Source: Aquimarina brevivitae
Lineage (GTDB): Bacteria > Bacteroidota > Bacteroidia > Flavobacteriales > Flavobacteriaceae
Length of the DNA stretch: 64,000 nt
Direction of reading: 5' to 3'
Assembly (NCBI RefSeq): GCF_004216895.1
Contig: NZ_SGXE01000002.1
Coordinates: 434,001-498,000 of the forward strand
Part shown: in pieces, positions 8,735-16,569 of the stretch
Layout of the letters: every line of letters starts with the position of its first letter
Numbering within the stretch: position 1 is the first letter of the stretch
Program-made: the position numbers and the translations under genes
Notes under the pieces: model-generated
Databases searched by the model: none
What the model saw: the letters and a program-made list of their open reading frames with translations, nothing else
What the model was told of the DNA's origin: nothing

Positions 8735-9916
8735 TTATCTTATAAAAGTTACTTTACTAATCTTACCATTAGTGACTTCATAAATGGCTACGGCACTAAT
8801 TTCAGTATCATTGATCGTTACTAATTCTTCATCAATCACCTTATTATCATGTACAATACGATTTTGTAGAATACAATGTAAATTTGGTGTGTTTTTAAAA
8901 AATTCATCGTAGGCATTCTTGAGTTTATCTCTTCCTTTCAATTGTAATTGATTTGGAAAGTTATAGACTTCTACATCCTCAGAAAACGCTGCGGCAAACG
9001 CCTCAATATCTCTATTATTATATGCATCTAGTTGTTGCTGTACTACTTTTTCAGGTGAAGTTTCAGAGACTAAAGCAAGCAAATTTCCTATTTCATTTGT
9101 GGTTATTCTAGTAATCGAATGTAAATTATCTTCCTTAAAGGTTGTTAATATATTCCAGGTAGTATCTTGCTGCGGGTTAAAATAGTAAATACGGTTTTTT
9201 ACCGGTAAAAGTATTGTTCCATTATTCAACCAGCACATATCCTCATTATTGGTTATGGTATTGATAATTTTTGAACGTTCTCCACTTATGGGATTGATGT
9301 TTCGTATTTCCCAAAGTTTATTTTCTTTACTGATATAGCTTATTAAAGATGAATTAGGAATTTTATGGATGGATCGACCCACGTTTTTATCCAGAAGTCT
9401 CTTTGATTTTCTTTTGATATTATAAGAATACAAATCCATTCTATCTTCTACCAAAACTGCGCAAATTACAATATCTTTCGTATACCAGCTGTGGTAGCCT
9501 ACTTTAAGAGAATCAATCAACACATCACTTTTACCGCTAGTAAAGTCATATTTATAAAGCAGCTGTGTTCCATCCTTACCCAGGCGAATTGCTGAAACTG
9601 CTTTTTGCTCTGGTATTTTTGTTGGAGAGTATTCACTGCCGTTAGGTGTTTGTGAAAGCACAGTGGTTTTTTTGTCTCTTAAATTATATTTAGCTATTTC
9701 TGTTTGGTCTCCCTGTGTAGCCGCATAAATTATAATGTTATCGTTATAAAAATAGGGTTGATTGTCATATCCTGGATTATTAGAAATATTGGAAACTAAT
9801 TCTAATGAAATTCCTTTTTTTGTAGAATTGACGTTAAAAAGATAAACTTCGGTATCAGGTTGGGCATAAAAAATGGAAGTAACTAGAAAAAGAACAAAGT
9901 TTAATTTTTGACTCAT
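8735..9916 (-). CDS. TolB-like propeller plus SnoaL-like domain protein
   Basis: A 393-residue secreted protein in two parts. After a signal peptide (cleavage near FYAQ, residue 19) comes a TolB/WD40-like propeller of about 270 residues, with recurring segments such as YNLRDKKTTVLSQTPNGSEY and YDFTSGKSDVLID. The last 110 residues (from VVQQQLDAYNNRDIEAFAAA) match the SnoaL/NTF2-like fold: a helix with AYNNRD, then FAxxF(S/A)(E/D)DVEVYNFPN and a following beta sheet. SnoaL-like domains often bind small molecules; no catalytic residues can be named. This combination is seen in flavobacteria, but I know no function for it. The gene is separate from the MFS gene upstream by 35 bp and may share its transcript. 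Confidence 0.7.
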   Translation of the reverse strand: MSQKLNFVLFLVTSIFYAQPDTEVYLFNVNSTKKGISLELVSNISNNPGYDNQPYFYNDNIIIYAATQGDQTEIAKYNLRDKKTTVLSQTPNGSEYSPTKIPEQKAVSAIRLGKDGTQLLYKYDFTSGKSDVLIDSLKVGYHSWYTKDIVICAVLVEDRMDLYSYNIKRKSKRLLDKNVGRSIHKIPNSSLISYISKENKLWEIRNINPISGERSKIINTITNNEDMCWLNNGTILLPVKNRIYYFNPQQDTTWNILTTFKEDNLHSITRITTNEIGNLLALVSETSPEKVVQQQLDAYNNRDIEAFAAAFSEDVEVYNFPNQLQLKGRDKLKNAYDEFFKNTPNLHCILQNRIVHDNKVIDEELVTINDTEISAVAIYEVTNGKISKVTFIR

Positions 9917-9951
9917 AATAATTTGTGCTGGTGTCTTTTTGTTAAATGTAC

Positions 9952-11046
9952 TTATTTTCTAAATATATAAAGCCCAATTATGGGGCCAATAGCTAGCAAC
10001 ATATATGAAAATTGAGACGGAATGATCCCCATAGTAAAATCCAACAATTGAATACTAAAAATCGTAATAGCAAAACCAATACAGTTTACAATAGTAAGTC
10101 CAGTGCCGCGATACTCTGCGGGAGCTGCGGTGGCCACTATTGATGAAAATTGAGGAGAATCTGCGATGACTACCATTCCCCAAATACAAAGTAAAATAAG
10201 AAATGGAATAGGTGGCACTAGAAATAGTAAAGGTGATAACAAACAAAATAAGCCTGAAAGCGATAAGGAAATAAAAGCAACTTTTCTACTTCCAGCTTTA
10301 ATAGAAATTATACCTCCAATTGCACAAGAAACAGCTCCTATTCCTATAATAATAAAGGACCAAAAGGATACTGGTAAAACTACTCTATTGATATTTGTAT
10401 AGGTTTTTAGTAGGATAGGTACAAATCCCCAAAACGCATAGAGCTCCCACATATGACCAAAATAACCTATCGCAGCTTTTCTAAAATTGGTAATGCTAAA
10501 GAGTTCGCTGATAACGCCTAACTGCAATCTTCTAACAGGTTTTCTATAAGGTCCATCTGGAACTAAAACTAATAATAGAATTCCGCCAAACGAGGCAATT
10601 ACCGAGGTGCTTATAATTACCGTAGTATAGTCGTTAGTCCAGGTAATTGCATTAATAAAATGTGGAAAAGCGGTTCCAAGCACTAAGGCTCCAACTAAGA
10701 ATCCTAAAGCTCTTCCTAAACCGTGTTGAAAGTAATCGGATGCTATTTTCATACCAACAGGGTAGATACCTGCCAAAAAGAATCCGGTAGCGAATCTAGC
10801 GGTTAATAGATTAATAACATTATTATTTGGGATTAAGATGGTCAGGTTGCTGATCGAGGCTAACAGCGCACAGATCATGAAAATTTTAGAAGGCGAAAAT
10901 CGATCTGTGATTGTTAGTAACGCAAAAGTCAACGTTCCAACAATAAAACCAAATTGAACAAAGGAGATCAAGTAGCCTAACAAATCGAAAGAGGACTTTA
11001 TTTGTGAAGCCAATTCATCTATCACAACATTACCAGCAAACCACAA
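9952..11046 (-). CDS. MFS transporter, start codon unclear
   Basis: A major facilitator superfamily carrier with about eleven membrane helices in the 364 residues counted from the first usual start codon, a TTG at 11046. That start cuts the first helix: the in-frame codons before it read FYILPIIIISQF and LCTSLWFAGN, the usual first helix of this MFS group, and stay open to a stop at 11125-11127. In that upstream stretch there is no ATG, GTG or TTG; candidates are a CTG at 11104-11106 or an ATA/ATC/ATT codon. The frame overlaps the end of the otsAB gene (stop at 11117-11119), which suggests translational coupling. Conserved MFS loops such as GLGRALGFLVGA are intact. Substrate unknown; a sugar is a guess from the trehalose context. 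Confidence 0.8.
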   Translation of the reverse strand: MWFAGNVVIDELASQIKSSFDLLGYLISFVQFGFIVGTLTFALLTITDRFSPSKIFMICALLASISNLTILIPNNNVINLLTARFATGFFLAGIYPVGMKIASDYFQHGLGRALGFLVGALVLGTAFPHFINAITWTNDYTTVIISTSVIASFGGILLLVLVPDGPYRKPVRRLQLGVISELFSITNFRKAAIGYFGHMWELYAFWGFVPILLKTYTNINRVVLPVSFWSFIIIGIGAVSCAIGGIISIKAGSRKVAFISLSLSGLFCLLSPLLFLVPPIPFLILLCIWGMVVIADSPQFSSIVATAAPAEYRGTGLTIVNCIGFAITIFSIQLLDFTMGIIPSQFSYMLLAIGPIIGLYIFRK

Positions 11047-11116
11047 TGAGGTGCATAAAAATTGCGAAATAATGATGATAGGAAGTATGTAGAATTTGGA
11101 TTTCAGCGCGTTACTT

Positions 11117-13333
11117 TTAAGGAGCTAAGGTAGCAAAATCTTTTAATAGCTGATGTACCTGGTCGGTGTCCTCCACATAGTACTTTGCAACTGTTTTTTT
11201 AAGTCCAACTTTGATCGTATGTGTTTGCTCTGGTAATTCTTTAAACATATACTCATCCGTCCAGTCATCTCCAATAGCTAACACAAAATCATACTTTTGT
11301 TTAATTAACATTTTGGCAGCCGATTTACCTTTATTTATACCACTAACCTTTATCTCTATAACTTTGTCACCCTCAAGTATCTCCAAATTATGATTAGCGA
11401 TCAAATGACGAATTGTAATTTTTAATTCGTTTGCGCGGTTTTTTCCAAGATCAGGATCAACATTTCTAAAGTGCCATGCTAAGGAATAATTTTTTTCTTC
11501 GATTAATGAGCCAGGAGTCCTGTCAGTAAAGGATTCTAATACGGGTAATATAGACTCAAACCAAGTGTTATTCGCACTTTCCATTTGCTCCCAGTCTTTA
11601 TCCTCCTCTTTTAACCAGGCTCCGTGTTCCGTAATTAATGTGTAATTTTTATGACCAAACCATTCATTGAACGTTTTCTTATCTCTACCGGTAATCAGTA
11701 TTAATTTAGTAGTAGAACTTTTTTGTAACTGATCTAAGATCGTATAGATCTTTTCTGTGGGTTTCGCATCAGCAGGGTTTTTCTTAAAGGGTGCCAATGT
11801 ACCATCATAATCCACAAATAAAATACTGGATCTGGCATTTTTATACGCTTTAAGTATGTCATCTTGTAAGGTATCCGATAGTTTTTGCACAGCATATTTT
11901 TTGCTGACCTGTTTAGTGCTTTCTAGGGCTTGCATAAAGTCTTTTGCCCATTTTTCTACATTATAACGTTTTAATCTCTTCTGCAGAGCCGTATTCCTTT
12001 TGATCTGTTCTGCCTCCGGCATTTCTAGCGCGTATTTTAAGGTATCCGCTATCTCTTCAAAATTGTTAGGGTTGATGATTAAGGCTTCACTCATTTCGTT
12101 GGAAGCACCTGTCATTTCCGAAAGTATCAACACACCTTTTTTGTCAACTTTAGACGCTATATATTCTTTGGCAACTAAATTCATTCCATCACGAATAGGA
12201 GTGAGGAGTGCTACTTCGCTCGATGTATAAAGGTCTATTAAATTATCAAAAGGTAGCGATCGATAGAAATACCATATCGGTGTCCAGCTTACTTCAGCAA
12301 ATTTTCCATTAATACGACCAACTAATTGATCTATTTCGTTTTTTAGCCGTTGATATTGAGGCACCTCAGATCTCGATGGTACAGCAAGCATCACTAGTCT
12401 AGCTTTTCCTTTGAACTCAGGATATTTTTCAAGAAAATATTCAAAAGCTCTAAGCCGGTTTGCTATTCCTTTGGTATAATCTAATCGGTCGATAGATAGA
12501 ATAAGTTTCGCTTTATTCGTATCCGCAAGGTGTTTGTCAATCTCTTGCTGAATTTCTGATCGTTCTTTGTTACTCTGTTGATTATGAAACTTAGCGGTAT
12601 TGTAAAATTTGTCATAGTCTATTCCCATAGGGAAAGAATCTACTTTAACTACTCTATTTTCTAAGTTTACGTTGTTAAAACTGATTTCGTGCCCTAAAAT
12701 ACGCTGTACGGAGCTCAAAAAGTGTCTTTCGTAATCATAGGTGTGAAAACCGATAAGGTCAGAGCCTAGTATTCCTTCTAATAGTTCTTCTCTACAAGGA
12801 ATCGTTCTAAAAACCTCATAGGAAGGAAATGGAATATGCAAGAAGAAGCCGATAGACACATTTTTCCTTTTTTTTCTAATTAGTTTAGGTAAAAGTAATA
12901 ATTGGTAATCGTGCACCCAGACGGTGTCTCCGTCTTCTATCTGATCCAATACAACATCGGCAAACTTTTGATTAACTTCTTGGTAGCTTTCCCAGGTGCT
13001 TCTTTCAAACTCAGTATACTCCATAAAATAATGGAATAGCGGCCACAAGGTATTATTGCTAAACCCATAATAAAAACCATCTATATCTTCTTTGGATAAA
13101 GCAACTCCTACACATTGGTGCTCTCGCAACGCAGTATTTATTTTCGGTTGAAGTGATTGCTCATAAGATCCTTCCGTTAATCCACTCCAACCAATCCATA
13201 TACTGTTATTACCTGAATGGACAGATTTCATCCCCGTTGCTAATCCTCCAACACTGGGTATGGTTTCAATTGAATTATCATGGATTTTTAATTGAAGTGG
13301 TAATCTGTTTGAGATAATGATAGTTTTACTCAT
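11117..13333 (-). CDS. otsAB: Bifunctional trehalose-6-P synthase/phosphatase
   Basis: A 738-residue fusion that makes trehalose from UDP- or other NDP-glucose and glucose 6-phosphate in two steps. Residues 1-480 form the GT20 synthase: N-terminal IIISNRLPLQ, GLATGMKS, WVHDYQLLLLP, FLHIPFPS, and the donor site RDGMNLVAKEY. From about residue 490 a HAD-type trehalose-6-phosphatase follows with the nucleophile motif LFVDYDGTLAPF, LITGRD, ITEHGAWLK and the metal site IGDDWTDEYMF. I chose the ATG at 13333 (MSKTIIISNR, the usual N-terminus) over a TTG 17 codons upstream. It faces a GH15 gene in divergent orientation and is followed by an overlapping MFS gene, which makes an osmoprotection or storage-sugar unit likely. 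Confidence 0.95.
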   Translation of the reverse strand: MSKTIIISNRLPLQLKIHDNSIETIPSVGGLATGMKSVHSGNNSIWIGWSGLTEGSYEQSLQPKINTALREHQCVGVALSKEDIDGFYYGFSNNTLWPLFHYFMEYTEFERSTWESYQEVNQKFADVVLDQIEDGDTVWVHDYQLLLLPKLIRKKRKNVSIGFFLHIPFPSYEVFRTIPCREELLEGILGSDLIGFHTYDYERHFLSSVQRILGHEISFNNVNLENRVVKVDSFPMGIDYDKFYNTAKFHNQQSNKERSEIQQEIDKHLADTNKAKLILSIDRLDYTKGIANRLRAFEYFLEKYPEFKGKARLVMLAVPSRSEVPQYQRLKNEIDQLVGRINGKFAEVSWTPIWYFYRSLPFDNLIDLYTSSEVALLTPIRDGMNLVAKEYIASKVDKKGVLILSEMTGASNEMSEALIINPNNFEEIADTLKYALEMPEAEQIKRNTALQKRLKRYNVEKWAKDFMQALESTKQVSKKYAVQKLSDTLQDDILKAYKNARSSILFVDYDGTLAPFKKNPADAKPTEKIYTILDQLQKSSTTKLILITGRDKKTFNEWFGHKNYTLITEHGAWLKEEDKDWEQMESANNTWFESILPVLESFTDRTPGSLIEEKNYSLAWHFRNVDPDLGKNRANELKITIRHLIANHNLEILEGDKVIEIKVSGINKGKSAAKMLIKQKYDFVLAIGDDWTDEYMFKELPEQTHTIKVGLKKTVAKYYVEDTDQVHQLLKDFATLAP

Positions 13334-13427
13334 AAATGTGGTTAAAGTTGGTTCTTTCTTTTCGAATTTTGTTAAATTTCGCAAAACATAATTAAAAAAA
13401 CGGCTATTTAAAAGAATTTTAGGATTT

Positions 13428-15230
13428 ATGAATAACCTCGACTATGGAATAATCGGTAATTGTAAAAGCGCTGCTTTAATCTCTAAATACGGCTCATTAG
13501 ATTGGTGCTGCTTGCCTAATTTTGACTCTTATTCGGTTTTTGCAAAAATTTTAGACGAAGAAATAGGTGGGAGTTTTGAAGTCATTGTGTCTGACGATTA
13601 TGAAATTTCTCAGAAGTATATCCCTAAAACTAATATACTGGTTACTGAATTTAATAACGGAACGGATGTATTTGAGTTTATTGATTTTATGCCAAGGTAT
13701 CGCAACGAGGATGGTTCTTTTTATGCGCCACCAGATATTGTTAGATATGTAAAGTTAATTGCCGGGAAACCAAAATTTAGTGTAAAGTATGATCCTAGGT
13801 TAGAGTATTCTTTAGGGAAGACAGAAAAGGAGGTAAAGGATAATTTTATAAAAAGTGTTACGAATGAAGAAAAGTATGATACCCTTTATTTGTACTCTGA
13901 TTTAGATTATGACAGTATTCTCAATTCTAAAGAAATTGAACTTACCAATCACGCCTATTTCGTGATCAGTTATCACGAAAAATTATTAGAACAGTCGTTA
14001 GAACGGTGTTATTTAAAATTACAACGCACCAGAGTATATTGGTTAAATTGGTGTGATAATACTACTTCTTATGAATATTATAATAATGAAATACTAAGAA
14101 GTGCCTTAGTATTAAAATTATTAAGCTATGATAAGTCCGGTGCTGTTTTAGCCGCAGCTACAACCTCTTTACCAGAGACCATAGGGGAGGTGAGGAATTG
14201 GGATTATCGTTTTTGCTGGATACGAGATGCCTCGATGGTGATCAAGGTAATTTCTAATCTTGGGCATAAACGATTAGCGCAAAGGTTTTTGCAATTCATT
14301 ATCGATATTATACCTGATAAGGATGAGAAGATCCAAATCATGTATGGTATCAATGGTGAAAAGAAATTAACCGAAAAAACCTTAGATCATCTTAAAGGCT
14401 ATAAAAACTCCAGTCCTGTACGTGTGGGTAACGCAGCCTATCACCAAAAACAAAATGATATTTACGGGATATTGATGGATGTCATTTACCAACAGTTTGC
14501 TAAATTTGATTGCGACTTAGACAATAGCGAAGGATTATGGACCATCTGTAAAAGTATTGTGCACATCGTTAATGTCAATTGGCAAAAGCCAGATAAAGGA
14601 ATCTGGGAGTTTAGGACAGAAGAACGACATTTTACCTTTTCAAAATTACTGTGCTGGGTTGCAGTAGATCGAGCTATTAAAATTGGGGAGCAGATCAATA
14701 AAACGATCAATAATGAAAAATGGACAAAACTTCGCAATAGAATTTACGAGGATATCTATAAAAATGCCTGGAACGAAAAGGTCAATGCATATACCCAGTC
14801 TTATGGCTCTGAGGATTTAGATGCCTCTACCTTACTGATGGAGTCATACGGTTTTATTGATGCCAGTGATGAACGATTTATTAACACGGTTAGAGCTACT
14901 GAAAAAGAATTATGCCACGATGGCTTAATGTATCGATATAAAAATAAAGATGATTTTGGTTTACCTTCTTCTTCTTTTACTATATGTAGCTTTTGGTTTA
15001 TCAATAGCTTGTATAAAATTGGAGAACATAAAAAAGCCAAAGAATTATTTGATCAACTTTTATCATACAGTAATCATTTAGGATTATTTAGCGAGGATAT
15101 CGATTTTAGAACTAAACGTTTATTAGGTAATTTCCCACAAGCATACTCTCACTTAGCATTGATAGAAACAGCAGCCAATTTTTCTGGAGGTTTGACCAAG
15201 GAAGAAAAATTTATCGAAAAAATGCATTAA
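13428..15230 (+). CDS. Glycoside hydrolase family 15 (glucoamylase/trehalase-like)
   Basis: A 600-residue cytoplasmic GH15 protein without signal peptide. The N-terminal beta domain starts with LDYGIIGNCKSAALISKYG, as in bacterial GH15 proteins, and the (alpha/alpha)6 barrel begins near residue 255 with RNWDYRFCWIRDAS. The likely general acid is the Glu in GIWEFRTEERHF (about residue 393). At the second catalytic position many GH15 enzymes have Glu in EG(A/T)FxxCSFW; here the stretch is LPSSSFTICSFW (about 513-524), without that Glu. It is divergent from otsAB with a 94-bp gap, so a role in trehalose turnover or in other alpha-glucan breakdown is the best guess. Family is sure, substrate is not. 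Confidence 0.9.
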   Translation: MNNLDYGIIGNCKSAALISKYGSLDWCCLPNFDSYSVFAKILDEEIGGSFEVIVSDDYEISQKYIPKTNILVTEFNNGTDVFEFIDFMPRYRNEDGSFYAPPDIVRYVKLIAGKPKFSVKYDPRLEYSLGKTEKEVKDNFIKSVTNEEKYDTLYLYSDLDYDSILNSKEIELTNHAYFVISYHEKLLEQSLERCYLKLQRTRVYWLNWCDNTTSYEYYNNEILRSALVLKLLSYDKSGAVLAAATTSLPETIGEVRNWDYRFCWIRDASMVIKVISNLGHKRLAQRFLQFIIDIIPDKDEKIQIMYGINGEKKLTEKTLDHLKGYKNSSPVRVGNAAYHQKQNDIYGILMDVIYQQFAKFDCDLDNSEGLWTICKSIVHIVNVNWQKPDKGIWEFRTEERHFTFSKLLCWVAVDRAIKIGEQINKTINNEKWTKLRNRIYEDIYKNAWNEKVNAYTQSYGSEDLDASTLLMESYGFIDASDERFINTVRATEKELCHDGLMYRYKNKDDFGLPSSSFTICSFWFINSLYKIGEHKKAKELFDQLLSYSNHLGLFSEDIDFRTKRLLGNFPQAYSHLALIETAANFSGGLTKEEKFIEKMH

Positions 15231-15232
15231 TC

Positions 15233-16276
15233 TTAAGAGGAAGAATCCATTCTAACTGTAGTTCTGGGAATGCTTTCAGGGAATTCTTGTTGTATGTATT
15301 TAATCAATTCCTCTCTAACGTGTACCCTAAGATCCCAGGCAGTAGGAGAGTCATCAGCACTCATTAAAGCTCTTATCTCTACATTGTCTTTGGCGGCATT
15401 GGTTACTTGAAGCACATTAACTTCTTTATTCCATAGGGGGGTATTCTCTAGAATATTAGTTAGTTTTCCTCTTAATTTATCAAAGTTGACATTATAATCG
15501 GTATAGATAAAAACTGTACCCAGGATGTCAGATGTAGACCTCGTCCAGTTTTGAAAGGGTTTTTCAATAAAATAGGTGGTAGGTACCACCAATCTTCGTT
15601 TATCCCATATTTTAATGACCACATAGGTTAAGGTTATTTCTTCTACAATTCCCCATTCTCCTTCAACAATCAAAACATCATCTAAACGAATTGGTTGCGT
15701 AAATGCAATTTGAATACCAGCCAGTAGTGTTCCTAATGCTTTTTGAGCAGAAAAGCCAACGATAATTCCTGCCAATCCAGCTGAGGTTAATACACTTACA
15801 CCTATTGATTTTATTTTGTCAAAAGACATTAAAGCGATTCCTATTGCCAAAAGAACAATAATAAATGTACTGATTCGCTCTAAGATATTAAGCTGTGTAA
15901 GTACTTTTCGAGCTTTTAGATTATTTTTTTTACTAATGTTATATCGTTTAAAAATTTTATTTTTTACCACTTTTATAAAAACCAATATCGTCCAGGTAAC
16001 GGAAATAATGAATAGGAGTGTGGCTACTTGCTTGGTATACCCAAAATTAAATTCTTTAAAAAATGCTTTAACGGATCTAAATTGAAGAAATGTAGCTAGC
16101 AAAAATATGATTAGGGGAGCGGTTACTTGCTTTGCAAAAGTAGTTGGTAAATAATATTTTGGATCTTTACCTATCTTTTTGAGAATAAACTTAATGGTTA
16201 TAAACGTCAAGACTAAGATTAAAAAAACAATAGATGTTTTTTTTAGTAAATCTGGATCTAAAGCCATTAATTTCAT
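15233..16276 (-). CDS. MscS-family mechanosensitive channel
   Basis: A 347-residue small-conductance mechanosensitive channel. Four hydrophobic helices cover about 10-175; the last is the pore helix with the Gly/Ala-rich pattern SVLTSAGLAGIIVGFSAQ (about 165-185), followed by the conserved IAFTQPIRLDDVLIVEGEWG and the beta domain VVEEITLTYVVIKIWDKRR. The C-terminal alpha/beta domain has VEIRALMSADDSPTAWDLR. MscS channels release solutes after hypo-osmotic shock, which fits its place beside trehalose synthesis genes. The gene converges with the GH15 gene, with only 2 bp between the stop codons. An alternative Met at residue 4 is possible. Confidence 0.9.
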   Translation of the reverse strand: MKLMALDPDLLKKTSIVFLILVLTFITIKFILKKIGKDPKYYLPTTFAKQVTAPLIIFLLATFLQFRSVKAFFKEFNFGYTKQVATLLFIISVTWTILVFIKVVKNKIFKRYNISKKNNLKARKVLTQLNILERISTFIIVLLAIGIALMSFDKIKSIGVSVLTSAGLAGIIVGFSAQKALGTLLAGIQIAFTQPIRLDDVLIVEGEWGIVEEITLTYVVIKIWDKRRLVVPTTYFIEKPFQNWTRSTSDILGTVFIYTDYNVNFDKLRGKLTNILENTPLWNKEVNVLQVTNAAKDNVEIRALMSADDSPTAWDLRVHVREELIKYIQQEFPESIPRTTVRMDSSS

Positions 16277-16513
16277 AGGCAGGTGTATTTGTTTTTGGGT
16301 TGTTTAGTAGTTTGCTATAGTGTCGCAGTCTACTCATTATTTTAGAATTAAAAAAATTAATGTCTTTTAAATGTATGTGTTCGTTTAGCTGAATATAGAG
16401 AATTATGAATTTAACAGTAAAAAACGTAATCTGTTAATTATAATGGGGTTATAAAACTGTACTTTTTGAATATTATCAATTTCACTTTTAGTTCTTTATG
16501 AACTAAATAACAA

Positions 16514-16542
16514 AAACAGCTATGAAAATATCATAGCTGTTT
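16514..16542 (-). terminator. Intrinsic terminator
   Basis: A perfect 12-bp stem (AAACAGCTATGA with TCATAGCTGTTT) around the loop AAATA. Read on the minus strand it ends in TTTTTG and lies 28 bp past the stop of the alpha-amylase gene. The remaining part of the 293-bp gap up to 16277 shows nothing else that I can name. Confidence 0.8.
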
Positions 16543-16569
16543 GTTTCTGAGTAAAGAATCAACGTGGAT

